From positions 2,294,001-2,358,000 of the forward strand of contig OY759511.1 in the NCBI GenBank assembly GCA_963662395.1: a stretch of DNA of 64,000 nt. The letters run 5' to 3'. This DNA is from JAPOXR01 sp963662395. GTDB taxonomy: Bacteria > Pseudomonadota > Alphaproteobacteria > Rhodobacterales > Rhodobacteraceae. This document shows positions 35,935 to 44,645 of the stretch, in pieces. Positions within the stretch are counted from its first letter, which is position 1; every line of letters starts with the position of its first letter. Below the pieces are notes generated by a model. The model was not told where the DNA came from and made no database searches. It saw only the letters and a list, made by a program, of their open reading frames with translations. A program made the position numbers and the translations under genes.

Positions 35935-37029
35935 ATGAACGGAAACCTGACAGTATTGGGGCTGGAATCGAGCTGCGATGACACCGCAGCGTCGGTGGTC
36001 AGCCAGCAGGCGGGCCAGCAGGCGCTGGTTAGATCCTCCATCGTCCATGGCCAGGGCGATCTTCATCTCGAGTTCGGGGGAATTGTGCCGGAGGTCGCTG
36101 CCCGCGCCCATTCAATCCGGCTCGATCACGCCGCCGAACAGGCCCTCGAGGAGGCAGGTCTTCGACTCGATGAACTGGATGCAATCGCGGTCACTGCCGG
36201 CCCGGGGCTGATCGGCGGACTGATCGCCGGCATTGCCTTTGCCGAAGGGCTCGCAGCCGGCTCCGGCAAACCGCTGATTGCCATCAACCACCTGGCTGCC
36301 CATGCATTGACCGTCAGGATGGCCGATGCGGTCCGCTTTCCCTATCTTGCCCTGCTTGCCTCGGGAGGCCATTGCCAATTCCTGGCCGTCCATGGATCGG
36401 ATAGTTTCATCCGGCTCGGCGGCACCATCGATGACGCTCCCGGCGAGGCCTTCGACAAGTCGGCCAGAATACTCGGCCTCGGCCAGCCCGGCGGACCGGC
36501 GATCGAGCAGTCGGCGTTGTCCGGGGACCCCCAATGCTTCCGGCTTCCCCGTCCGCTCTCCGGCAAGCAGGGATGCAACATGTCCTTCTCCGGGCTCAAG
36601 ACATCTCTCTTGCGAACCGTTGAGGGGTTGCAATCCGCCGGTCAGCTGACTGAAGACACCGTGTCCGATCTCTGTGCCGGCTTCCAGCAGGCGGTCGCCG
36701 ATGTGCTGGCCGAAAAGACCTGCACGGCGCTGGAGATGTTTGCATCCCGGTTTGGTGAGCCGCGGGCGCTGGCAATCTGCGGCGGGGTGGCGGCCAATCA
36801 CCGGATCCGGGGATCGCTGGAAAATCTATGCATCAAGCACGGACTTGGCTTTCATGCTCCGGCACTTCACTACTGCACCGACAATGGTGCCATGGTGGCA
36901 TGGGCGGCGATCGAACGGTTGCGGGACGGTTGCGTGACCGGTGAGGCGATCAGGGCGCGGCCCCGCTGGCCCCTGGACATGGCCAGCGATCCCCTGGTCG
37001 GCTCGGGCCGGAAGGGTCCGAAATCCTGA
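35935..37029 (+). CDS. tsaD: tRNA N6-threonylcarbamoyladenosine synthase subunit TsaD
   Basis: TsaD transfers the threonylcarbamoyl group to A37 of ANN-decoding tRNAs. The N-terminal GLESSCDDTAASVV, the metal-binding HLAAHALT (His pair), ALLASGGHCQFLAV and the DDAPGEAFDKSARILGL segment are all present. 364 residues is usual. It shares its upstream region with hemD, the common alphaproteobacterial pairing. Confidence 0.96.
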   Translation: MNGNLTVLGLESSCDDTAASVVSQQAGQQALVRSSIVHGQGDLHLEFGGIVPEVAARAHSIRLDHAAEQALEEAGLRLDELDAIAVTAGPGLIGGLIAGIAFAEGLAAGSGKPLIAINHLAAHALTVRMADAVRFPYLALLASGGHCQFLAVHGSDSFIRLGGTIDDAPGEAFDKSARILGLGQPGGPAIEQSALSGDPQCFRLPRPLSGKQGCNMSFSGLKTSLLRTVEGLQSAGQLTEDTVSDLCAGFQQAVADVLAEKTCTALEMFASRFGEPRALAICGGVAANHRIRGSLENLCIKHGLGFHAPALHYCTDNGAMVAWAAIERLRDGCVTGEAIRARPRWPLDMASDPLVGSGRKGPKS

Positions 37030-37133
37030 CGAGGCATCTTCGGTGCCGGCAGGAGCGACCGGACATGGCTGGATTTTCCCCGGTCGGACAGGTAACACTC
37101 CTTCCTGCGTCAGCTGAGAATGCGGAGATGTCC

Positions 37134-37553
37134 ATGCGATACTGGCTGTTCAAGTCCGAGCCGGGGGAGTGGAGTTGGGAAGATCAGCTTGCCAAGGGAG
37201 GTGCCGCCGAGGAATGGGATGGAATCCGCAACTACCAGGCGCGCAACAACATGCGGGAAATGCAGGTTGGCGATCTCGGTTTCTTCTACCATTCCCAATC
37301 GGAAAAAGCGGTCGTGGGAATCGTCGAAATCTGTGCTCTCGCCCATCCCGACAGCACGACCGATGATCATCGCTGGGAGTGTGTCGACGTCCGGGCGGTT
37401 GCATCCATGCCCAGGCCGGTCAGCCTGGCAATGTGCAAGGCCGATCCCCGGCTTGCCGACATGGTTCTGGTCAACAATACCCGTCTTTCGGTCCAGCCGG
37501 TCCGCGAGGAGGAATGGTCGGTGATCTGCGAACTTGGCGACTACCAGCCATGA
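37134..37553 (+). CDS. EVE-domain protein
   Basis: The 139-residue protein (ATG 37134, or 37128 two codons earlier) has the EVE/PUA-like fold signature MRYWLFKSEPGEWSWED, GIRNYQARNNMREMQVGD and VNNTRLSVQPV. EVE domains bind modified bases in nucleic acids; the cellular role in bacteria is not settled. It follows tsaD by 104 bp. Confidence 0.9.
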   Translation: MRYWLFKSEPGEWSWEDQLAKGGAAEEWDGIRNYQARNNMREMQVGDLGFFYHSQSEKAVVGIVEICALAHPDSTTDDHRWECVDVRAVASMPRPVSLAMCKADPRLADMVLVNNTRLSVQPVREEEWSVICELGDYQP

Positions 37554-37620
37554 TCCGCCATTGCATCATGCCTTCAGGCCCGGACAGGCCAGAATACGGG
37601 AACGACAGGCAGGTAGAGAC

Positions 37621-38013
37621 ATGATCGAAATCACCAGCATCCTGGTCGCAGCCATCGCTGCCTATGCCTTCGGATCAATCTGGTACATGGCACTCTCCCG
37701 GCCATGGATGAGACTTGCCGGGCTCTCCGGCCAGGAGATCAACAGGAAAAGGCCGACTCCCTACATCATTGCCTTCGCCTGCACACTGGTCGTCGCCTTC
37801 ATGATGCAATTCCTGTTTGCCCAGCTGGTGATCCTGTCACCGGTGGACGGGCTGATCATCGGTCTGTCAGTCGGGCTGTTCATCGTGGTGCCGTGGATCG
37901 CAACAAACTACACCTTCGCAATGCGCCCGCGACTGCTGATTGCAATTGATGGCGGCTACGCGGCGATCGGCTGCGGAATTATCGGCCTGGTCCTGAACAT
38001 CCTGCCGGGCTGA
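37621..38013 (+). CDS. DUF1761-family membrane protein
   Basis: A 130-residue protein with four hydrophobic segments. The conserved FGSIWYMALSRPWMRLAG is near the start and PYIIAFACTLVVAFMMQFLF in the middle. The family is widespread with unknown function. ATG 37621 follows a GCAGGTAGAGAC ribosome site. It is probably in the same transcript as the EVE gene (67 bp gap). Confidence 0.82.
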   Translation: MIEITSILVAAIAAYAFGSIWYMALSRPWMRLAGLSGQEINRKRPTPYIIAFACTLVVAFMMQFLFAQLVILSPVDGLIIGLSVGLFIVVPWIATNYTFAMRPRLLIAIDGGYAAIGCGIIGLVLNILPG

Positions 38014-38038
38014 AACAACCTGCACCGGCTGGCGGCGG

Positions 38039-39433
38039 TCAATATCGGTAGTGGTCGGCCTTGAATGGCCCCTCCTGGCCGACACCGATATAGTCAGCCT
38101 GTTCTCCGGTCAGGCCGGTCAGCTGGACGCCGAGCCGGGCAAGATGCAGGCGTGCCACCTTCTCGTCGAGATGCTTGGGCAGGACATACACTTCGTTCCG
38201 ATACTGGTCGGGTCGTGTCCACAGTTCAATCTGCGCCAGGACCTGGTTGGTAAAGCTGGCCGACATCACGAAACTCGGATGGCCGGTGGCATTTCCAAGA
38301 TTCAGCAACCGGCCCTCCGACAGCAGGATCACCCGATTGCCGGATGGCATCTCGATCAGGTCGACCTGATCCTTGACCTTCGTCCATTTGTGATTTCGCA
38401 GGGCCGCGACCTGGATCTCGTTGTCGAAATGGCCGATATTGCCGACAATGGCCATGTCCCTCATTTGCCTGATGTGGTCGATCCTGATGACATCACGGTT
38501 GCCGGTGGCGGTCACGAAGATGTCACCAGCCGGCGCCGCTTCATCAAGGGTGACCACCTCGAAGCCATCCATGGCGGCCTGCAAGGCGCAGATCGGATCG
38601 ATTTCGGTGACTTTCACCCGTGCCCCGGCCCCGCGCAGCGAGGCGGCTGATCCCTTGCCGACATCGCCATAGCCGCAGACCACGGCAATCTTGCCGGCGA
38701 TCATCGTATCGGTGGCCCGTCGCAACCCGTCGACGAGGCTTTCCCGGCAACCGTACTTGTTGTCGAATTTCGACTTGGTCACGCTGTCATTGACGTTGAT
38801 GGCCGGGAATGGCAGCATTCCCTGCTCCATCACCTGGTAGAGCCGGTTCACACCGGTTGTCGTCTCCTCCGTGACCCCCCTGATCATGTCCCGCTGTCTG
38901 ACAAACCAGCCTGGCGACGCCGTCATTCGCCGGCTGATGGTGGCAAAGAGTGCTTCTTCCTCTTCCGATTCGGGATTGGCAACAAGTCCGGTCTCTCCCG
39001 ACTCCACCCTGGCCCCGAGCAGCACGTAGAGGGTCGCGTCCCCGCCATCGTCGAGAATCATGTTGGCCATGCCGTCTTCGAATTGGAAAATCCGGTCAAC
39101 ATAGTCCCAGTACTCGTCCAGTGTTTCGCCCTTGAAGGCAAAGACGGGAATACCGCTGGCGGCAATGGCCGCGGCAGCGTGATCCTGGGTCGAAAACACG
39201 TTGCATGATGCCCACCGGATATCGGCGCCGAGAGCATGCAGTGTTTCGATCAGCACGGCTGTCTGCACGGTCATGTGCAGGGAGCCGGCAATCCTGGCTC
39301 CGGCGAGTGGCCTTGCATTGGCGAACTCCTGCCGCACTGCCATCAGGCCGGGCATTTCGGTCTCGGCGATCCTGATTTCGGTCCGTCCGAACTCGGCCTG
39401 CCCGATATCCTTGACGATGTAATCCTGGTTCAT
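38039..39433 (-). CDS. ahcY: Adenosylhomocysteinase
   Basis: AhcY splits S-adenosylhomocysteine into adenosine and homocysteine, keeping SAM-dependent methylation running. The NAD-binding Rossmann motif is CGYGDVGKGSAASLRGAG. The substrate-binding HMTVQTAVLIETL and ASCNVFSTQDHAAAAI are present, and the C-terminal DHYRY that reaches into the neighbouring subunit is intact. ATG 39433 gives 464 residues, normal for bacteria. Confidence 0.97.
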   Translation of the reverse strand: MNQDYIVKDIGQAEFGRTEIRIAETEMPGLMAVRQEFANARPLAGARIAGSLHMTVQTAVLIETLHALGADIRWASCNVFSTQDHAAAAIAASGIPVFAFKGETLDEYWDYVDRIFQFEDGMANMILDDGGDATLYVLLGARVESGETGLVANPESEEEEALFATISRRMTASPGWFVRQRDMIRGVTEETTTGVNRLYQVMEQGMLPFPAINVNDSVTKSKFDNKYGCRESLVDGLRRATDTMIAGKIAVVCGYGDVGKGSAASLRGAGARVKVTEIDPICALQAAMDGFEVVTLDEAAPAGDIFVTATGNRDVIRIDHIRQMRDMAIVGNIGHFDNEIQVAALRNHKWTKVKDQVDLIEMPSGNRVILLSEGRLLNLGNATGHPSFVMSASFTNQVLAQIELWTRPDQYRNEVYVLPKHLDEKVARLHLARLGVQLTGLTGEQADYIGVGQEGPFKADHYRY

Positions 39434-39543
39434 TCTGCCCAATCGGCCTGCTGGTTGCCGGTGTGCCGATAACACTTGACGTCGGCAACGACAATGTGTC
39501 GAAAATCGGGCTCGCTACACGCCGAACAGCACAGGCAATCGCC

Positions 39544-40143
39544 ATGAAAAAACCACGTGCCTGGCAAAGGATGCTCTCCGGCCGGCGGCTGGACCTGCTG
39601 GAGCCGTCACCGGTTGATATCGAGATATCCGATATCGCCCATGGATTGTCATTTGTTGCCCGCTGGAATGGCCAGACCAGGGGCGAGTATCCCTATTCGG
39701 TCGCCGAGCATTCATTGCTGGTCGAACAGATCTATCGGTTGCTGAAGCCGCGGGCATCCCCCGATGAAAGGCTGGCCGCACTTCTTCACGATGCGGCCGA
39801 ATATGTCATTGGTGACCTGATTTCACCGGTCAAGAACGCGATGGGGGGCGAGTACCAGAAGCTCGAGGACCGGCTCACCGCCGCCATCTGGCTGCGCGTC
39901 GGCCTGCCGATGGAATTGCCGAAACGGCAGCTGCAGACAATCAAGAGGGCAGACCGGATGTCGGCCTGGCTGGAAGCCCGCCAGATTGCCGGATTTGCCG
40001 AAAAGGCGGCAGATGCGCTGTTTCTGCGCCCCCCGGACCACATTGCCGGTCAATTGTCCGTTGTCCTGCGGCCGCCGCAGGAAGCCCGCAGCGCATTCGA
40101 GGACGCCGCCAACGACCTGGCCCACATGGTGGCTGAAGGCTGA
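39544..40143 (+). CDS. HD-domain hydrolase (YfbR-like)
   Basis: The 199-residue protein has HD-type metal-binding residues: SVAEHSLLVEQI, then LLHDAAEYVIGDLISPVK, and a late RADRMSAWLEA (Asp). This arrangement is like YfbR-type 5'-nucleotidases, which cleave dNMPs. The start ATG 39544 is divergent from ahcY. Whether it acts on nucleotides is inferred from the family only. Confidence 0.85.
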   Translation: MKKPRAWQRMLSGRRLDLLEPSPVDIEISDIAHGLSFVARWNGQTRGEYPYSVAEHSLLVEQIYRLLKPRASPDERLAALLHDAAEYVIGDLISPVKNAMGGEYQKLEDRLTAAIWLRVGLPMELPKRQLQTIKRADRMSAWLEARQIAGFAEKAADALFLRPPDHIAGQLSVVLRPPQEARSAFEDAANDLAHMVAEG

Positions 40144-40203
40144 AGCCCGGAGGGCCCTGGAGCATCTGTGCCGGGCACCCATCCTGCCGGAACTTGACCA
40201 GGC

Positions 40204-40827
40204 TCAGCCGTGACGCCTGATCTGGCAGGCGGTGCGCCGGGCCAGCTCCTCCGCCTCGTCATCCCGCCGGAAATAATCGACAACGCCGCTCTCCGGCATG
40301 GCCAGATAGGTAAATGTCGAGTGATCGACGAGATAGAAATCGTCCTCGCTCTCATGGCGCCGGAAATACACCCGGTATTCCCTGGCGGCAGCCTCCACCT
40401 GCTCCGGCGAGCCGGACAACCCGACCATCCCGGGGTGGAAGGCATCGGCGTATTCGGCCATGACGTCCGGCGTATCACGCTCGGGATCCACGGTAATGAA
40501 GACCGGAGTGACATCCAGCTTCATTGCCGAGAGCAGGTCGACTGCTGAAGCATTCCGGACCATGTCGAAGGGGCAGACATCGGGGCAGAAGGTGTAACCG
40601 AAATAGACGAGTGACGGCTTCGAAATCACCTCTGCATCGGTCACCGTCTCGCCATCGCCATTGACCAGCGCAAATGGCCCGCCGATATCGGCGCTCTCTC
40701 CGGCCAGCCGCGCCCCGCCGCAGGAGTCATCCGTCGGGCGCCCGACGATGCCGAAAATTGCCGACCCGCCAATCAGCACGATCAGCACGGCCAGCGAACC
40801 ATAGGCAAATCCCGCTCTATTCGACAT
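40204..40827 (-). CDS. SCO1/SenC-family copper chaperone
   Basis: SCO proteins deliver copper to cytochrome c oxidase. The copper-binding CxxxC is in FGYTFCPDVCPFD, and the distal His is in LVDHSTFTYLAMP. A single N-terminal helix (residues ~8-28) anchors the thioredoxin-fold domain in the periplasm. Length 207 is typical. No oxidase genes are near. Confidence 0.93.
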   Translation of the reverse strand: MSNRAGFAYGSLAVLIVLIGGSAIFGIVGRPTDDSCGGARLAGESADIGGPFALVNGDGETVTDAEVISKPSLVYFGYTFCPDVCPFDMVRNASAVDLLSAMKLDVTPVFITVDPERDTPDVMAEYADAFHPGMVGLSGSPEQVEAAAREYRVYFRRHESEDDFYLVDHSTFTYLAMPESGVVDYFRRDDEAEELARRTACQIRRHG

Positions 40828-41227
40828 TCACGCTCCGATCACTCACGCTCCCACCCGATACCAACTCCGAAACACAAATGCACCCGGATCACCATGAGAG
40901 CGCCGATGGCAGAACCTCCGCACCTTCACGGTCAACGATACCGGATTCTGCATCCGAACCCCGTTTGGTTTGTTGGCCAATGAACTCAACCTCGACGAGG
41001 TCCTGGTACCACAGTCGCGCATGACCCGTTCGTCTCCTGCAATGCGCCCTTGCGGCGTCTGCCCGGTGTCTGCGCCGCCACACCGACCGGTGCATGACGA
41101 ACGACCGTGTCGGCGGCGGCCCGGGCAGGCGCGACTGTGGTACTAGCCGGAACTTCAGCAGCATCTCAAGGATGAATGTGGATCCATCATTCTGATTTTC
41201 AATGGTTTTCCGGACCGTATTTCGGCT
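40828..41227. other. Intergenic stretch next to the first IS1634 element
   Basis: About 400 bases. Frames on both strands have no convincing homology. It contains the upstream region of the SCO1 gene and the left flank of an IS. I looked for a copy of the right flank of the IS, as a long target duplication, and saw none. Confidence 0.45.
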
Positions 41228-41236
41228 GTCAACCTG

Positions 41237-42793
41237 TCATGTACATGGCAACATCCGGACCGGGTCGATGTTCAGAAGCTCAAAGGCGCGGCTTTGCAGC
41301 TGCGTCGGCGTCGCCAGCAGCGGGAGGGCCGGATCCGGATTGCCCGGCAGGCTCACCTCGTTCAGCGTGAGCGTGGCCAGGTCATCAAGCAAGGTGCGGA
41401 AGCCGTGCACCGGCAGCCCGTCAGGGGTGGTCTTGCTTGCCGCCTTGTCCCGGGCGCTCTCCGAGACGCAGGCCGGCTCCACCGGCGAGGCCCGTGCTGC
41501 CCGGGCACTATCCGGCTCATCATCCTCGAACAGTATCGGTACCAGTCGCCGTCGCATGTGCCATTCCACATGCAGCGCCAGCATGCACAGGAACACATGC
41601 GCCCGCACATGGGTCGCGGTATGGACGTAAACGGGACGGATCCCCAGGTCGGACCTGGCCATGCGGAATGCCCGCTCCACCCTGGCGAGGCTCTTGTACG
41701 CCTCCACCGCCGCGTCCGTCCCGATGGCATCGGCACCCGGGCTGGTGCGGACCATCCGGATACCGTCGAGCCTGGCCTCTTCATCGATCCTCTCTTCGCT
41801 TCGGGCCCAGACCACCTCCGCATCGGTGACCCGGATGTCGAAATGCTTCTCCACCTTCTTCCGGTTCGCCTTCCTGCCCGGCGCCTTCCATGTCCGGTCC
41901 CGACCCGCTGCGCCCTGCCGACCCCGTTCATGGGCAGCGGCAATCCCGGCCAGCACCTCTTCGGTGGCCATGAGCAGTTCCTCCCGGATGCGGGCGGTGG
42001 TGAGCATCCCCCGGTCACCCACGAGGGCAATGCGCTCGATGCCGAAGCGTTCCCGGATCTTCTTCACCTGTGCCCCCAGCGTCTGCGGATCGGCGGTATT
42101 GCCGGCAAACACCTCGATGGCCACCGGACAGCCATCTTCCGAACACAGGAGCCCGCAGGTGACCTGCGTCTTGCCCCGCTTGCCGTCGCGGCCCGGGCCG
42201 AATTCGGCCAGCGGACATTGCTTCCCCTCCAGGTAGCTGGACGAGACGTCATGGAGCACCAGGGTGCCGCCCGCGAGGTGCCGCCTGGCCAGGCTGCCCT
42301 CGATCCGGGGCTGACGCTTCAGCAGCCAGTCGAGCATCTCGAGCATTTCATTGCCACTGACCTTCCCCAGCCCCAGCACCGCACCGAGGGAGCTGGTGGC
42401 GGTCTCGGGCGAGAGTGCCCGCGCCGTGGCCAGCTTCGAGCCCGAGGCGATGATCCTCGAGACAATGGCCGCCAGCGCCAGATCGCGCATGCGGCTCCGG
42501 CGGCGATGCAGGATGCGCTCGAGGCCGAGATGGCGGGCCATCCCCAGCACTGCTGCCACATGGCCATGCGGTAGCGAGCGGCGGATTGTGACCGCCGCAT
42601 CCAATGATGGAAACATCACCCCGCCGGCAAGGCCGGCGCGGATCAGGTAGAGAAGGGCGGGCGGCATCTTCGAGAGATTGACGAGCGTTCTCCTGCGGAT
42701 GCGCTTTCCCTCGCGCCATGCCTCGCGCAAGAGAATGGCCGGCGGCGAGGAGCGATTGGGTATGACGTCGACACTGAGAGCCATGGATCCCAT
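41237..42793 (-). CDS. IS1634-family transposase (element 1), apparently intact
   Basis: A DDE-type transposase of 518 residues. The first catalytic Asp lies in LVLHDVSSSYLEG, the second region is IALVGDRGML, and the last motif is YKSLARVERAFRMARSDL, matching the Y-x2-...-E-x6-R/K pattern of the IS4/IS1634 superfamily. No frameshift or stop interrupts it, so the element may still be active. It differs strongly from the 579-residue transposase in the second element. Confidence 0.88.
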   Translation of the reverse strand: MGSMALSVDVIPNRSSPPAILLREAWREGKRIRRRTLVNLSKMPPALLYLIRAGLAGGVMFPSLDAAVTIRRSLPHGHVAAVLGMARHLGLERILHRRRSRMRDLALAAIVSRIIASGSKLATARALSPETATSSLGAVLGLGKVSGNEMLEMLDWLLKRQPRIEGSLARRHLAGGTLVLHDVSSSYLEGKQCPLAEFGPGRDGKRGKTQVTCGLLCSEDGCPVAIEVFAGNTADPQTLGAQVKKIRERFGIERIALVGDRGMLTTARIREELLMATEEVLAGIAAAHERGRQGAAGRDRTWKAPGRKANRKKVEKHFDIRVTDAEVVWARSEERIDEEARLDGIRMVRTSPGADAIGTDAAVEAYKSLARVERAFRMARSDLGIRPVYVHTATHVRAHVFLCMLALHVEWHMRRRLVPILFEDDEPDSARAARASPVEPACVSESARDKAASKTTPDGLPVHGFRTLLDDLATLTLNEVSLPGNPDPALPLLATPTQLQSRAFELLNIDPVRMLPCT

Positions 42794-42796
42794 CCT

Positions 42797-42879
42797 TACA
42801 TGGCAACCTGTTGTGGATTACAATATAGATTATTAAACACATTTCAACACCAGAATTGCAATTATACATGGCAACATAT
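42797..42879. repeat. Directly repeated TACATGGCAAC sites in IS no. 1
   Basis: Copies are at about 42797-42807 and 42867-42879, upstream of the transposase start; a third is at 41240-41252 at the other end. All face the same way. The region between is AT-rich compared with its surroundings and probably holds the transposase promoter. Confidence 0.65.
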
Positions 42880-42880
42880 A

Positions 42881-43133
42881 TCCAGAACAGAATCCTGCTC
42901 TGCCCTGGAAAACCGGGCCTTTTCAGGGGTTTGCGCGAGACCGGAGGGGGGATTTCAGCTTGAAGTTCCGGCTAGAGTTTGTGTAGAATTGCAAGGGAGA
43001 CAATGTGCGGCCGGTGCGGGTTAGGGTGCGCGAAACTCGACGGCGGGTTCCCGCAACGAAGATTGATGGGGGCACTGGCGTCGGCCCGGCGGCGGGACCG
43101 GTGGGAGGGCGATCAGGAATGGGGGGAGCAGCC
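42881..43133. other. Leader region of the MpaB operon
   Basis: About 250 bases between IS no. 1 and the first small ORF of the operon. It should contain the operon promoter, but no good -35/-10 pair was identified. No gene is seen. Confidence 0.4.
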
Positions 43134-43385
43134 ATGGACAAATTGCAGGGCACGCTCGAACCCCTCTGCGCCACGGCCGCACGTCCAGCCCGACTTGCAT
43201 TCGCTTTCCTGCGGACGCTCAAGAACGCAGTTAGGGACGTTCGGAATCTCCCGACGGATCTCAGGGCGAGTCGAAAGTTTCACGAAGGCCTGGAATCAAT
43301 GAACAAGGAACATCGCGATCATAAGGAGCTTCCGTACAGACACGCCGGACCCGGAGGGGTTCGATCAGGATGGTCGAAATGCTGA
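43134..43385 (+). CDS. Small hypothetical protein at the head of the MpaB operon
   Basis: An 83-residue frame beginning at ATG 43134 after a strong GGGGGGAG site. The N-terminal half has ARPARLAFAFLRTLKNAVRD, a basic amphipathic stretch, and the rest is charged. It overlaps the start of the MpaB gene by 16 bases, which suggests translational coupling. I do not recognise a family. Confidence 0.45.
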   Translation: MDKLQGTLEPLCATAARPARLAFAFLRTLKNAVRDVRNLPTDLRASRKFHEGLESMNKEHRDHKELPYRHAGPGGVRSGWSKC

Positions 43386-44638
43386 CCCCTCCGTCGGCAT
43401 ATCTCGACGGCTACGCCAGGGCGCGCGCCATCGACCAGGATACCGCCGACAACTATGTCCGGCACACGATGATCGGCGACCCCGAACTCGATCCGGTCTT
43501 TGAGGAACTCGCCGACCTGCCGCCAGCCGACCTGCACCGGTTCATCCGGGCCGGCGTCGAGCGGAACGACGAGACGACCCTGAATCGCGCGCCACAGGCG
43601 CTGCGTGACTTCTTCGACAGTGTGGCGGAGGTGCCGGACTGGGTCGACTTCGAGGAGTTCGAGCCGGGTCAGCACGCCTTCTTCAACAACGTGAACAACA
43701 TGCTCATCGCCTACGCCATCGGCAGCGCGGTCGAGGGCTTCTCGACGCTGGTCAGCAAGTCCTTCTCGATCACGGGGCGCGTGACGGGGCTGGGCCCGGG
43801 GGCCGAAAGGCGGCTGCGGCAGAACAACCGCCACATGATCGAAACCTACTATCCCGGCGGCTTGATGCGGGATGGCGAGGGTTGGAAGATCTCCATGCGG
43901 ATCCGGTTCGTCCACGCGCGAATCCGGAAGCTGCTGGCGGATTCCGAAGCCTGGGATCACGCGGCCTGGGGAACGCCGCTGAGCGCGGCGCATGTCGGCG
44001 GGATCGCGCTCTACACCTTTTCCATCCGCCAGTTCGAGCATGCGATCTCGATGGGTTCCGCCATCGGGCCGGAGGAACGGGAGAGCATCGTCAGGATCTG
44101 GCGCTATGGCGGCCATGTCCTGGGCGTGCCCGAAGCGATTCTCTTCACCAGCGAAGCCGAGGCGAGACGGATCTACGAGATCGGCCATCTGTGCGAGCCA
44201 CCACCAGACGAAGACGCCGTCGGTGTGGCGAACGCGGTGTTCAAGGCCATTCCGACGATGGCGGGGGTGAAGAACGAAGCCGAAAGAAAGTCGTTGCAGA
44301 TGTATGCCTACCGGCTCTCGCGGGCGCTTATCGGCAACGAACTGGCAGATCGGTACTGCTATCCGAACACGATCAGAATCAGGCAAATGGTCCTGCTGTA
44401 TTTCAGGACCAAGGCACGCCTGATCAGGCTCTTGAGCAGGGGCAGCCTGCTGCAGGAGCAGTCCCTCATGCAGCTCTTCGAAGCCACGCAATACGACGCG
44501 GAAGGGATCAGCTACAGGATGCCGGATCATGTCCGCTTGACTTCAGACATTTTCTTCCACAACTCATTGATATACAATGAGTCATGCATTTTCCGGGGGC
44601 ACTACATTTCGGCCTTGCCCGGATCCTCCTCCTCATGA
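43370..44638 (+). CDS. MpaB/DUF2236-family oxygenase, C-terminus altered by IS insertion
   Basis: The protein resembles the DUF2236/MpaB group, haem-containing membrane-associated oxygenases that include fungal MpaB and the rubber-cleaving latex-clearing protein. The typical histidine segment is SMRIRFVHARIRKLL at about residues 174-188. An ATG at 43379 is an alternative start. Without the insertion the product would be 396 residues ending RMPDHVRAAQQSPW. The IS enters after codon 389, so the last seven residues are replaced by a 33-residue IS-encoded tail. The domain itself is complete, so activity may survive. It is followed by a flavoenzyme and an exporter gene. Confidence 0.72.
   Translation: MVEMLTPPSAYLDGYARARAIDQDTADNYVRHTMIGDPELDPVFEELADLPPADLHRFIRAGVERNDETTLNRAPQALRDFFDSVAEVPDWVDFEEFEPGQHAFFNNVNNMLIAYAIGSAVEGFSTLVSKSFSITGRVTGLGPGAERRLRQNNRHMIETYYPGGLMRDGEGWKISMRIRFVHARIRKLLADSEAWDHAAWGTPLSAAHVGGIALYTFSIRQFEHAISMGSAIGPEERESIVRIWRYGGHVLGVPEAILFTSEAEARRIYEIGHLCEPPPDEDAVGVANAVFKAIPTMAGVKNEAERKSLQMYAYRLSRALIGNELADRYCYPNTIRIRQMVLLYFRTKARLIRLLSRGSLLQEQSLMQLFEATQYDAEGISYRMPDHVRLTSDIFFHNSLIYNESCIFRGHYISALPGSSSS
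44286..44536 (+). repeat. 251-bp direct repeat, upstream copy (long target duplication)
   Basis: Bases 44286-44536 are identical to 46484-46734 as far as I could read base by base. The copy ends exactly where the IS terminal inverted repeat begins. It codes for the last part of MpaB (from ERKSLQMYAY to PDHVR). Confidence 0.95.
44565..44585. repeat. Stem-loop in the left end of IS no. 2
   Basis: ACTCATTG and CAATGAGT pair perfectly around a 5-base ATATA loop close to the IS end. It could shield transposase from read-through or be a recognition feature. Confidence 0.55.
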
Positions 44639-44645
44639 AGGCCCG

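Larger units (their letters stand above)
41228..42880. mobile_element. IS1634-family insertion sequence no. 1
   Basis: The element is bounded approximately by TACATGGCAACAT-containing ends, but I could not prove exact termini. It holds one transposase gene on the minus strand. Three same-orientation copies of TACATGGCAAC lie at its ends and upstream of the gene and may be transposase binding sites. The left copy overlaps the gene's stop codon and forms part of a near-palindrome, TGTCATGTACATGGCA. Confidence 0.6.

Noticed and set aside
39434..39543. S-adenosylhomocysteine riboswitch upstream of ahcY
   Set aside because: The 110-bp divergent region shows no recognisable SAH or SAM riboswitch core.
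40889..41164. Possible CobW-like C-terminal fragment
   Set aside because: Only a short VEVEFIGQ stretch resembles the family; too little to support a call.
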